DNA of 64,000 nt. Origin: Chlorogloeopsis sp. ULAP01 (GTDB lineage: Bacteria; Cyanobacteriota; Cyanobacteriia; Cyanobacteriales; Nostocaceae). This document shows, in pieces, positions 9,379 through 17,917 of the stretch. The first letter of the stretch is position 1. Each line of letters begins with the position of its first letter. Where the stretch lies: contig NZ_JAUDRH010000008.1 in assembly GCF_030381805.1 (NCBI RefSeq), forward strand, positions 62,001 to 126,000, written 5' to 3'. Made by a program: the position numbers and the translations under genes. Under the pieces are notes generated by a model. The model ran no database searches and was not told the DNA's origin. It saw nothing but the letters and a program-made list of their open reading frames with translations.

Positions 9379-10250
9379 AAGTTTAACTAGATGGATTGTG
9401 CTTGCTTTATCAACACCCGCGCTGAATAAAGAAGTCTAGAAAAGATTGCCAGTATATTAGTTTAATTAACTTATCAGAATCAGATCACACACAGATAATG
9501 AATTTTACATTTTTTTTGATGAGATTTTAATACCATGCTTAAATTTATACTTTTCTAGTAAATTTGCTGTGATTCTTCTAGAAAGCAAGTAATAAACTAC
9601 TCAATTAGATAATAATTACCCTTAAATACCTATGGTATAAATTTGTATGAGGAAAAAATCAAAAAATTATAGATTCTAAGACACCTAATCTTCCAAGAAG
9701 GGTGCTGCACTTGCAAAAATTGCTAATAAATAGGTTTTCATAAAGTTTGATTAGAATAGTTGTATATTATAAGACAATAAAATTTACATAGCTGCTGCAA
9801 AAATCTAATCACAGCAGATAAATTTGTAGTTTTTTGAACATAACAGCTTTCAAAACCTAATTGAGTATATGAGTAGGCAAACAGCCAGCATGTGCAGATT
9901 TTGCTTGAAAGAATGCTGATTTACGGAACTACAAGTCAAGGTTTCTCCTTTTGTCTCATTGTCTGGCTCACTTTCTCTTTATTCATGCCTGTAAAACTTT
10001 TTGATGTAGGACTGCTTAATGCATAGCTATCTTTAACGTATTGCAAGTTGTCGTGAAAACTTCATTACTTTGACACAAGATTGGCACAAAATTGAAACAT
10101 AACGCACGTAGAATTCAATGTTTAGGTGTTATTTGTCAAAAATAGTTGGCGCAATGTCAAAGCTACCAATAGTTATACCGAGGGTGACTACTCCAAAAGC
10201 AATTACTTGATGATTCGATTTCAAAACCGCCAACTGCTAGCTAACTAACT
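9379..10250. other. Long AT-rich intergenic region
   Basis: About 870 bases separate the divergent lysC and alpha/beta hydrolase genes. I find no reading frame above about 15 codons with a start, no tRNA and no clear terminator. It should hold promoters for both flanking genes. No specific site is called. Confidence 0.5.
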
Positions 10251-11075
10251 ATGATGAAAGATGCCTTCGGTTCAAGCATTCATCTACGGCGTGGAGTAAA
10301 TTTACAAGTCTGTCACAGTCGAGGTACAAATCCTGCTGTGGTATTTATCCATGGAGTAATGGGAAACCGCTTCGACTTTCGTTCTCAGTATGAATTTAGC
10401 CAAAGTTTAGGTTGGCAAGTTTTGGCTTATGATTTAGCAGGAAACGGACAATCTAGCCCTTACAAGCGCTACTCCATCGGGCGACATTGTCGTGATTTAG
10501 GGCGATTGTTGGATCATTTTGGTATTTCCTCACCTATTTTATGCTGTCATGACTTTGGAGTTTCTATTGGTTTAGAGTTGGCTCAGTATCGTCCAATTAG
10601 TGGCATCATCGCTATTGCTGGCGGAACCCATAATTTAATACCTTGGTGGGAAATTCCTTTGATGAAGTTGATAGCTTTGGGAGGAAGTTCTCTTTACAAG
10701 GTACCTGCCGTACAAACACTGACAAACTTTTTTTCAACCTCATACCATCACAAATTGGTAAAACAGTTTCTTAGTGAAAATTCTATATCGACAGGTTTCT
10801 CTGCCTACAAAGCGTTGAAAATCTTTTGGAATTATGATTTTTTTGCCCGTTACCCTTCACCCAAAAATTTACAAGTCCCTGCTTTAGTGATTACTGGCGG
10901 TCAAGATAAAATATTTACACACAGCATGGGAAAAAAATTAGCAAGTTATTTTTCCAACAGTATTCATTTACACATTAATCAAGCAGGACATCTGGTGATG
11001 ATAGAATATTCTGATTTGATAAATGAGGCGATCGCTAAGTGGTTGATTACTGTTCAGTTAGATATTAAATTTTAA
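10251..11075 (+). CDS. Alpha/beta hydrolase with Asp nucleophile elbow
   Basis: A 274-residue soluble alpha/beta-hydrolase. Motifs are FIHGVMGNRFDF (oxyanion His-Gly), YDLAGNGQSS, the nucleophile elbow CCHDFGVSIG, the acid region GGQDKIFTH (Asp219) and QAGH with His247. The elbow reads H-D-F-G with Asp101 where esterases have Ser. An Asp nucleophile is characteristic of epoxide hydrolases and haloalkane dehalogenases, so a hydrolase acting through a covalent ester intermediate is likely. The substrate is unknown. It lies 90 nt upstream of a glycosyltransferase on the same strand. The ATG ATG start at 10251 has no obvious ribosome-binding site. Confidence 0.8.
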   Translation: MMKDAFGSSIHLRRGVNLQVCHSRGTNPAVVFIHGVMGNRFDFRSQYEFSQSLGWQVLAYDLAGNGQSSPYKRYSIGRHCRDLGRLLDHFGISSPILCCHDFGVSIGLELAQYRPISGIIAIAGGTHNLIPWWEIPLMKLIALGGSSLYKVPAVQTLTNFFSTSYHHKLVKQFLSENSISTGFSAYKALKIFWNYDFFARYPSPKNLQVPALVITGGQDKIFTHSMGKKLASYFSNSIHLHINQAGHLVMIEYSDLINEAIAKWLITVQLDIKF

Positions 11076-11164
11076 CAAGTGATTAGGAAACTTTAAAACT
11101 TAGCTATTTCCGAAAGCATTTGATAACCTAGTTTTTTGCTGTTTATAAAATTGTGGGTAAATTT

Positions 11165-12133
11165 ATGAAAATTGTTTATCTAATTCAAACTCATAAAAAT
11201 CCAGAGCAAATTTATAGACTAGTTAACATTATTAAAGAATCAAGTCCCAAATCCTATATATTAATCAGCCATAACCCCTATTTTTGTAAGTTAGACAAAG
11301 AAACCTTTGGTAATTTAACCAATTTTGAGATTATTAATAATCAAGGAGGACGAGGAGATTTTTCACTCATTAAAGGCTATCTGGATGCTGTTCACTGGCT
11401 ATTTAGCCACAATATTAAGTTTGATTGGCTAATTAATCTCACTGGTCAAGATTATCCCACCCAACCATTACCTAAAATTGAGAAATTTCTTGCCGAAACC
11501 GAATATGATGCATTTTTATTTCATTTTAATGCACTTTCTGATTGTGAAAAAAATTGTTGGGGCAGTAAGGAAGGACGCGATCGCTATCTTTACCAATACA
11601 GGAAATTAGCTGAATCACTACCACCCTGGCAAGAAGGATTAATTAAATTTTCACGAAGAATTATCAATAACATTCAGCCTTACATTCGTGTTCATACCTC
11701 CTATGGAATAACAGCGGGAATTCGTGCTAATTTCACTCCATTTAATGAATACTTTGCTTGTTATGGAGGCTCCTATTTTCATACTCTTTCATTAAAATGC
11801 ATTCAATATCTATATTATTTTTGTAATCAAAATCCTGAGCTAATTACGTACTATCAAAAGACGTGTCTTCCTGATGAATCTTTTATACAAACTATTTTAA
11901 TTAATAGTGAATTATTTAATATTTGTAATGACAATAAGCGTTATATAGATTTTACGAATAGTCGACAAGGACATCCTCGTATACTTACAGTTAATCATTA
12001 TTCACACTTAATTTCGGACGAAATTCATTTTGCTAGAAAATTTGATATGTCTGTCGATAGTAAAATTTTAGATATGCTAGATGCAAGAATATTGCAAACT
12101 ATTGCAGCTAAGGAAGAAGGCTTAGTTCGCTGA
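11165..12133 (+). CDS. GT14-like beta-1,6-N-acetylglucosaminyltransferase family protein
   Basis: About 322 residues, starting MKIVYLIQTHKNPEQIYRL; an upstream in-frame GTG at 11153 is possible. The N-terminal YLIQTHKNP strand, the GGRGDFSLIKGYLDAV segment and WLINLTGQDYPTQPL match the core-2/I-branching (GT14) glycosyltransferase family. Members transfer sugars, often GlcNAc or xylose, to glycans. The C-terminal half has the TCLPDESFIQTIL motif in which Asp-Glu is typical of the acceptor site. Codon use is AT-rich compared with neighbours. There are no adjacent polysaccharide genes apart from the hydrolase upstream, so the acceptor cannot be inferred. Confidence 0.82.
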   Translation: MKIVYLIQTHKNPEQIYRLVNIIKESSPKSYILISHNPYFCKLDKETFGNLTNFEIINNQGGRGDFSLIKGYLDAVHWLFSHNIKFDWLINLTGQDYPTQPLPKIEKFLAETEYDAFLFHFNALSDCEKNCWGSKEGRDRYLYQYRKLAESLPPWQEGLIKFSRRIINNIQPYIRVHTSYGITAGIRANFTPFNEYFACYGGSYFHTLSLKCIQYLYYFCNQNPELITYYQKTCLPDESFIQTILINSELFNICNDNKRYIDFTNSRQGHPRILTVNHYSHLISDEIHFARKFDMSVDSKILDMLDARILQTIAAKEEGLVR

Positions 12134-12565
12134 TTGTATTTGATAAAATTTAGTAATTAATACAATATAATTTTTAAATCTTAGCTCACGTTTTGAGTCA
12201 GATACTAAAATATTTATTTCTAGAAGTACGAGATTACTTATAAAGTAAATCTTAAATTGTAGTGGACTGTCTAGACTAAATTTGTGCATTAGGAAAAATC
12301 AGAAATTTTGATTTATCAAAAAATAGCTCAAAATCTATTGCACTATTTTAGCTGAAACAATCCAGTAACGCGCCGCATTTACTGGTGCGTTACGGCTAAT
12401 CTGACTCTCTTAAACACTCAAATCCCTACATAGCCGTAACACACCCTACTTTTAATATTAACTTTATAAATAGTCTCTAAAAATATCTATCTTGAGTAAT
12501 AAATAATAACTATATAAATAGTTTCAAATTGTACAAGTTCTGTTTGTACATAATTTTGAGAAGCG
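12134..12565. other. Intergenic region with a small palindromic repeat
   Basis: AT-rich and non-coding. Around 12365-12440 lies a word pair GTAACGC...GCGTTACGGC followed by GCCGTAACACACCC. It forms a short imperfect hairpin of the kind scattered between genes in Nostocales. I see no reading frame worth calling. Confidence 0.4.
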
Positions 12566-13522
12566 ATGACGGAAAAAACGACACGGCGCAACTTCTTAAT
12601 TACCAGCGTGGCTGCTGCTGGTGGCATTGTAGGAGCAAACAGCTTGCAACAAAATTCCGTTAGTACTGCAACGATACCAGAACGATTGCTAGGACGTACA
12701 GGGGTAAAAGTTCCAATCTTTGGGTTGGGTGGTGCAGGTTCAAAAACACCATTAGACAAAGAAGACAGAGAACGTGATGCTGTGGCTATTATTGAAAGAG
12801 CGCTAGAGCTAGGAGTTCGTTACTTTGATAGTGCTGCTAACTACGGCTCTAGTGAAGATCATTTCGGTAAAGTGCTGCCATCTTATCGTTCCCAGATCTT
12901 TTTAGCTTCCAAAACGGATAAAAGAGATCGGGATGGGGCATGGCGAGAATTAGAGCGATCGCTCAAACGTCTGCATACAGATTATCTAGATTTATGGCAA
13001 ATGCATGCTGTTGCCTATCCCGAACAACTTGACACTATCTTTGGCAAATCAGGAGCAATTCAAGCTTTAGAAGAAGCAATACAACAGAAACTCGTGCGCT
13101 TTGCTGGTATTACAGGACACCACAATCCAACAGTAATTATTGAAGGGTTGCGTCGCTATCCCTTCCACACCACCCTAATTCCTGTGAATGCCGCCGAAAA
13201 AAATCATCCGCAACCGTTCTTTCCGACAGTTTTATCAGAAGCTCAGAAACAAAATGTAGGTGTCATTGCAATGAAAGTACCAGCTTATGGGAAGTTGTTT
13301 CAAGCAGGTGCTTTGAGGGGAATGCAGCAAGCAATGGGTTACACACTATCCCAACCTGGAGTACATTGTTGCGTAATAGCGGCAGACGATCCAAAGCAAT
13401 TAGAAGAAAACGTTAAGGTAGCCAGTACTTTTAAGCAACTGAGTAATACACAATTAGCAGAGATTGAGAAACGCACGGCTGAAATTTGGCAGGATAGTAC
13501 ATTCTACCGCGCTTGGGCTTAG
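12566..13522 (+). CDS. Aldo/keto reductase with Tat signal
   Basis: A 318-residue aldo/keto reductase. Residues 1-30 form a twin-arginine signal (TRRNFLITSVAAAGGIVGAN), so export by the Tat pathway, cofactor bound, is likely. The mature part has LGRTGVKVPIFGLGG, YFDSAANYG (Asp and the catalytic Tyr), LASKTD (Lys), LWQMHAV (His position) and a C-terminal cofactor region. It lacks the C-terminal 4Fe-4S extension seen in some Tat-linked relatives. The substrate is unknown. It is convergent with the AllA-like gene, 35 nt away. Confidence 0.85.
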   Translation: MTEKTTRRNFLITSVAAAGGIVGANSLQQNSVSTATIPERLLGRTGVKVPIFGLGGAGSKTPLDKEDRERDAVAIIERALELGVRYFDSAANYGSSEDHFGKVLPSYRSQIFLASKTDKRDRDGAWRELERSLKRLHTDYLDLWQMHAVAYPEQLDTIFGKSGAIQALEEAIQQKLVRFAGITGHHNPTVIIEGLRRYPFHTTLIPVNAAEKNHPQPFFPTVLSEAQKQNVGVIAMKVPAYGKLFQAGALRGMQQAMGYTLSQPGVHCCVIAADDPKQLEENVKVASTFKQLSNTQLAEIEKRTAEIWQDSTFYRAWA

Positions 13523-13557
13523 TATGGTTAGGATCTTCAATGCGGAATCACAATTAC

Positions 13558-14052
13558 CTAAACGATTTCAAATTCTATTTGCTGACTCTGTAAAAAATCA
13601 TGAGTAAAATGATCCACCACATTCGTATCACTCAACTCTAAATTATAAAAATCTACAACTTCATGCTCAAAATATGGCCCCGCGTGCCAAGTTCCCACCT
13701 CTAATTTAATAAAACAATTCCCTGGAATTCGGAAAGCAGCAATATTTGCTAAATCTGGTTCATCCACATCATGATCAGGGGGACAAACTGCAATCAACCA
13801 GTCTTTGCCTTCCAATGAACCCAGACATTGAGTGCATTGCCTATGACGAGTGATTTTATGAAACTTTCGCCCTCGACGCTCCAACCGCATGATGTAAAAA
13901 CGAGGTGTGCCTTTGTCTAGAACTAAATTGGCATCTTCTGCATCAAAGACTTTGCCATCTTGACTAGGAAAAATTACCTGTCCATAACGGCGAAAATTCT
14001 CTGGTGTCACCCATTGTGCCTGCAACTGTTGTACTGTCTTGGATGTATTCAT
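13558..14052 (-). CDS. Ureidoglycolate lyase family protein (AllA-like)
   Basis: A 164-residue protein with the AllA/ureidoglycolate hydrolase fold. A conserved start (VTPENFRRYGQVI) precedes the central HRQCTQCLGSLEGKDWLIAVCPP block, then GTWHAGPYF and VVDFYNLEL near the end. Family members release urea or ammonia from ureidoglycolate in purine breakdown. No other purine-catabolic gene is adjacent, so the physiological role is uncertain. The start ATG at 14052 is the only good choice. Confidence 0.8.
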   Translation of the reverse strand: MNTSKTVQQLQAQWVTPENFRRYGQVIFPSQDGKVFDAEDANLVLDKGTPRFYIMRLERRGRKFHKITRHRQCTQCLGSLEGKDWLIAVCPPDHDVDEPDLANIAAFRIPGNCFIKLEVGTWHAGPYFEHEVVDFYNLELSDTNVVDHFTHDFLQSQQIEFEIV

Positions 14053-14477
14053 AATTTATTTTTTTGCATCGTCATTATTTTACTATTCATATTTGATACA
14101 ACTAGCTAACGCCCTCATGCCTGTAGATAGTTCAAGTTTTTTGTGATAAATATAACTAATACTTAGACTGCTGCTGAAGCTTAACTCATAGGATTTTTGC
14201 GATCGCCGATTTTTAGTAATGCTTATTCTAGGCTTTTGATCAATCCTGCGATAGATTTTTGGTGTTAATGCTTGATGAGCTTTTAGTTTGGTAGTAATTT
14301 CATCCTTGTACTAGTACTGGTTAACGCTCTCAGTGCCGCATTTGCTAGTAAGATCAAAGTGTTAAGTTTTATGTGCCAGTTTGAAGCATCTCAAACTGCT
14401 GAACACTGAGCTTGTAAATTTGTTAGCTTCCTTAACAAGAAGCTGAAAACTAAAAAACGGTCAAGAGAGGATTTCAC
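14053..14477. other. sodB upstream region
   Basis: 425 non-coding bases between the divergent AllA-like gene and sodB. An AAGAGAGGATT ribosome-binding site lies about 8 nt before the sodB start. No operator can be named from sequence alone. Confidence 0.45.
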
Positions 14478-15080
14478 ATGGCATTTACACAGCCCCCCCT
14501 TCCTTTTCCTATGGATGCTTTGGAATCACATGGGATGAAAGCTGAAACTTTCGAGTATCACTATGGTAAACATCATAAAGCTTATGTAGATAACCTCAAC
14601 AAGCTGACTGAAGGGACAGAACTTGCCAATAAGCCTCTAGAAGAGGTAATCCAAATCTCCTTTAAAGACTCCTCAAAAACGGGCATTTTTAATAACGCTG
14701 CCCAAGTTTGGAACCACACATTCTTCTGGAATTGCTTGAGTCCCTCAGGTGGAGGACAGCCTACAGGTGAACTAGGTTCCAAAATTGAAAAAGATTTTGG
14801 TAGTTTTGACAAATTTAAGGAAGAGTTCTCCAATGCTGCCGCTACTCAGTTTGGCAGTGGTTGGGCTTGGTTGGTAGACGATAATGGGACTTTAAAAATC
14901 ACCAAAACCCCCAATGCAGAAAATCCTATTGTTCATGGGCAAAAACCACTCCTGACACTGGATGTTTGGGAACATGCCTACTACATAGACTTTAGAAATG
15001 CTCGTCCTGCATTCATCAAGAATTTCTTAGACAATTTGGTGAACTGGGATTTTGCTGCTGAACAATATAGCAAAGCTTAA
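14478..15080 (+). CDS. sodB: Superoxide dismutase [Fe]
   Basis: A 200-residue cytosolic dismutase converting superoxide to oxygen and peroxide. Metal ligands are His28 (EYHYGKHH), His80 (QVWNHTFFW), Asp162 and His166 (DVWEHAYYIDF). The active-site Gln75 in AAQVWNH and the overall length favour the iron type over manganese. There is no signal peptide, unlike the membrane-bound Mn enzymes of heterocystous cyanobacteria. A strong terminator follows at 15143-15171. Confidence 0.95.
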   Translation: MAFTQPPLPFPMDALESHGMKAETFEYHYGKHHKAYVDNLNKLTEGTELANKPLEEVIQISFKDSSKTGIFNNAAQVWNHTFFWNCLSPSGGGQPTGELGSKIEKDFGSFDKFKEEFSNAAATQFGSGWAWLVDDNGTLKITKTPNAENPIVHGQKPLLTLDVWEHAYYIDFRNARPAFIKNFLDNLVNWDFAAEQYSKA

Positions 15081-15142
15081 TTAGTCAAAAATTTAACCGA
15101 CTATTTAAGTTTTGGATGTTTTCTAGCTCAAATAGTTAAAAG

Positions 15143-15171
15143 CAGTCACGAAACTAGTCGTGACTGTTTTT
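15143..15171 (+). terminator. Rho-independent terminator after sodB
   Basis: A 9-bp perfect stem (CAGTCACGA / TCGTGACTG) with a 6-nt loop is followed by TTTTTG, 60 nt after the sodB stop. Confidence 0.88.
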
Positions 15172-15310
15172 GATTTGTTTTTGCACAAGTGCGATTTGTA
15201 TTAACGAAGTCAATCTATATTTTGAGTAGAGGCATGAAAAGGCTTCTACTTATGAATAAGGGTGTGAGAGCCAATGACTAATCTAAAATACCAAATTCAA
15301 AACTCAGTAT

Positions 15311-15517
15311 ATGGATAGCACACAATTAGCACAGTATCTGGAAGCTACTAACAGCTTCGCTAAACCGTGGTTGTTAGTACAGCTACGCTTAAAGAAGCTC
15401 CAAGAGCATCGAGATAAACTGTCCGAAAATGAGTACGCCGAAGCATTAGCAGACATTCACGAGGATTTAATGAATCTGGGTGAATGGTGGCATGGTATCG
15501 AAGATCAAGTGTTTTAA
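15311..15517 (+). CDS. Conserved small protein, unknown function
   Basis: 68 residues, acidic, predicted helical, starting MDSTQLAQYLEATNSFAKPW and containing ENEYAEALADIHEDLMNLGEWW. There is no membrane segment and no motif I can name. The codon pattern and amphipathic helices look genuine, and short proteins of this kind are common in cyanobacteria. It lies alone between sodB and purM, with no clear ribosome-binding site. Confidence 0.6.
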   Translation: MDSTQLAQYLEATNSFAKPWLLVQLRLKKLQEHRDKLSENEYAEALADIHEDLMNLGEWWHGIEDQVF

Positions 15518-15527
15518 TTAGTTAATA

Positions 15528-15602
15528 GTCAATCGTAATTTGTCATGGGTCATTTGTTATTGGTCTTTCACAATTGATTAATGACAGATGACTAATGACA
15601 AA
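15528..15602. repeat. Heptamer STRR-like repeats
   Basis: Degenerate 7-nt tandem units (GATTAAT, GACAGAT, GACTAAT) lie just before purM. Similar tracts occur at 29309-29348, 43361-43400, 54350-54405, 55574-55626, 56490-56585 and 62354-62412. They resemble the short tandemly repeated heptanucleotides known from heterocystous cyanobacteria. Confidence 0.6.
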
Positions 15603-15654
15603 ATATGTGATGATAGCCTAAGTGGTTGGTGGATTGATAACGGTGTTTTGAGTA

Positions 15655-16683
15655 ATGGACTATAAGGACGCAGGAGTTGATGTTGAGGCTGGTCGAGCAT
15701 TTGTAACTCAAATTCGCAATTTGGTTAACAGCACATTTAGATCGGAAGTACTTGGCGGTTTGGGTGGTTTTAGTGGTTGCTTTCAACTACCAACAGGCTT
15801 TAAAGAACCCGTTTTAGTTTCCGGAACTGATGGGGTGGGTACAAAACTCAAAATTGCTCAAGCTCTCAACTGTCATGACACCGTTGGTATTGATTTAGTA
15901 GGAATGTGCGTGAATGATGTATTGACATCTGGCGCAGAACCATTGTTTTTTTTAGATTATTTGGCTACTGGCAAGCTAGACAAAGAGCAGTTAACTCAGG
16001 TAGTTGCGGGGATCGCCTCTGGATGTAAACAAGCTGGTTGTGCTTTGTTGGGAGGAGAAACAGCAGAAATGCCTGGTTTTTATCAGGTAGGTGAGTATGA
16101 TTTGGCTGGATTTTGTGTCGGAATTGTGGAAAAGAGCCAGCTATTGGATGGTTCTCAGGTACAAGTAGGAGATGTAGCGATCGCTCTCGCTAGTGCTGGT
16201 GTTCACAGTAATGGCTACAGTTTGGTAAGAAAAATTATTAGTGATCGGGGATTTGCTTGGAGCGATAGCCCAGAATTACTTGGTGGCAAAACTTTAGGAG
16301 AAACTTTCCTCACCCCCACCCGTATTTACGTCAAACCCGTTCTGGCTGCACGCCAAGCAGGGCTAGAAATTCACGGTATGGCTCATATCACAGGCGGTGG
16401 ATTACCTGAAAATTTACCCAGGTGCTTAGGGCAAGAACAAGCAATTCAAATTGATACTACTAGTTGGATAATTCCACCAGTATTTCAGTGGCTGGCGGAG
16501 GCTGGTTTAGTTAGCCGTAAAGCAATGTATAACACCTTTAATATGGGAATTGGTTTTGTGCTGCTTGTGCCTCCCCAACAAGCACAGCAAGCAATTTCCT
16601 ACTTTGAGTCACAAAATATTGCGGCTTTTGCGATCGGTGAGGTAGTTGTTGGCTCAGGTGAATTAGTAGGAATTCCTGAGTAA
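15655..16683 (+). CDS. purM: Phosphoribosylformylglycinamidine cyclo-ligase
   Basis: This 342-residue enzyme (AIR synthetase) closes the imidazole ring in purine biosynthesis using ATP. The start MDYKDAGVDVEAG is the family hallmark. The sequence continues with VSGTDGVGTKLKIAQ, the MCVNDVLTSGAEPLFFLDYLATG segment, LLGGETAEMPGFY and HITGGGLPENLPR. Length is normal. No other pur gene is adjacent. Confidence 0.96.
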   Translation: MDYKDAGVDVEAGRAFVTQIRNLVNSTFRSEVLGGLGGFSGCFQLPTGFKEPVLVSGTDGVGTKLKIAQALNCHDTVGIDLVGMCVNDVLTSGAEPLFFLDYLATGKLDKEQLTQVVAGIASGCKQAGCALLGGETAEMPGFYQVGEYDLAGFCVGIVEKSQLLDGSQVQVGDVAIALASAGVHSNGYSLVRKIISDRGFAWSDSPELLGGKTLGETFLTPTRIYVKPVLAARQAGLEIHGMAHITGGGLPENLPRCLGQEQAIQIDTTSWIIPPVFQWLAEAGLVSRKAMYNTFNMGIGFVLLVPPQQAQQAISYFESQNIAAFAIGEVVVGSGELVGIPE

Positions 16684-17035
16684 AATTACTCAGAAGTCAA
16701 AATCCAAAATATGGCAAAAAAATATTGAGCGAGTAAAGGTGAAGATTCGTGTAGCGTTTAAATGTCTTAATAATTGGATTCTGCGTTCTGGGTTTTTTAT
16801 TCAAGAAGAAATGCCTTAACTGGCAATACTTTTGACTTTCTTGATATCGCTAATCGGAAATACTCATGACTACGAGCGTTTGAATTTGCTAACGTAGTCT
16901 TAACATATTGAAAAATTTAGCTAACTAAGCTTAAAAAAAGCCTGCTAACACTACATTAAAGTGCTGGAATTGACCAAGCTATGTGTTTGTCGTGTTGGAG
17001 TGGTAAATATTACCTAAGTTAGAAATGAGGGGGTT
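16684..17035. other. Intergenic region, nothing recognised
   Basis: 352 non-coding bases between purM and the PHP-domain gene on the same strand. No hairpin with a T-run and no small gene is evident. AGGGGGTT just before 17036 serves as a close ribosome-binding site for the next gene. Confidence 0.4.
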
Positions 17036-17725
17036 ATGGCTGTCAATTTTGCTCCGACTTATTCTGCGACTAAAGAATCCTTGGCAGAGGTATTTCAAAA
17101 TATTAATGCCCAAAGCTGTCCAAGGTATTTTAACTTTCATATGCATACCATCTACTCTGATGGAAAATTGCAGCCACATATATTGATGGAGCAAGCGATC
17201 GCTATCGGCTTAAAAGGGCTTGCTATTACCGATCACCACACTGTCGGTGGATACCAAGCAGCACAAAGCTGGCTGAAAAATTGGCAGCATCACAATCCAG
17301 ACGCTAAAGTTCCTCAGCTTTGGACTGGTGTAGAAATTAATGCCAATCTTTTAGGTGTGGAAGTCCACATTTTGGGTTATGCTTTCGACCTAGAACATCC
17401 AAGCATTAAACCATATATTCAAAGGAGAATTGTTACAGGCGAAGAATATCAAGCGGCAAATGTGATTGCTGCTATTCACAAAGCTGGTGGTTTAGCAGTA
17501 CTTGCTCACCCCGCACGTTACAGGCGATCGCATCTAGACTTAATTCCTGCTGCTGCCGAAATTGGTATTAATGGTGTGGAAAGTTTTTACGCCTACAACA
17601 ACCCTAATCCTTGGAAACCGAGTGCTGTAGAATCACAACAAGTGCAACAATTAGCTGCTAAACACGGGCTTTACAATTCCTGTGGAACTGATACTCATGG
17701 ATTAAGTCTTCTGCAACGATTGTAA
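17036..17725 (+). CDS. PHP-domain metal-dependent phosphoesterase
   Basis: A 229-residue protein. PHP motifs are FHMHTIYSDGKLQP (metal-binding His pair and Asp), ITDHHTVGGY, GVEINANLLGVEVHILGYAFD, AVLAHPARYR and a C-terminal CGTDTHG. These supply the usual three-metal site. Related proteins hydrolyse nucleoside 3',5'-bisphosphate or short phosphodiesters (the YciV/RnaseAM-like group). The substrate here is not known. It lacks the polymerase-associated context. Confidence 0.85.
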   Translation: MAVNFAPTYSATKESLAEVFQNINAQSCPRYFNFHMHTIYSDGKLQPHILMEQAIAIGLKGLAITDHHTVGGYQAAQSWLKNWQHHNPDAKVPQLWTGVEINANLLGVEVHILGYAFDLEHPSIKPYIQRRIVTGEEYQAANVIAAIHKAGGLAVLAHPARYRRSHLDLIPAAAEIGINGVESFYAYNNPNPWKPSAVESQQVQQLAAKHGLYNSCGTDTHGLSLLQRL

Positions 17726-17917
17726 ATAATTATATAAAATTTGCGGAGGGAGTCTGATTTCAAAATTCTGAACTAGTCTATTAATCAATGTTTTTAATCC
17801 AAAATCCAAAATTAGTATTACTCCTGGTTTAACTAGCCAGGAAGCTTAATTGTGTTACCTTCGCCTACAGGCTCATTGCTCTGAGGGCATAACTTGATTG
17901 ACTCTAAACTATTTTGC

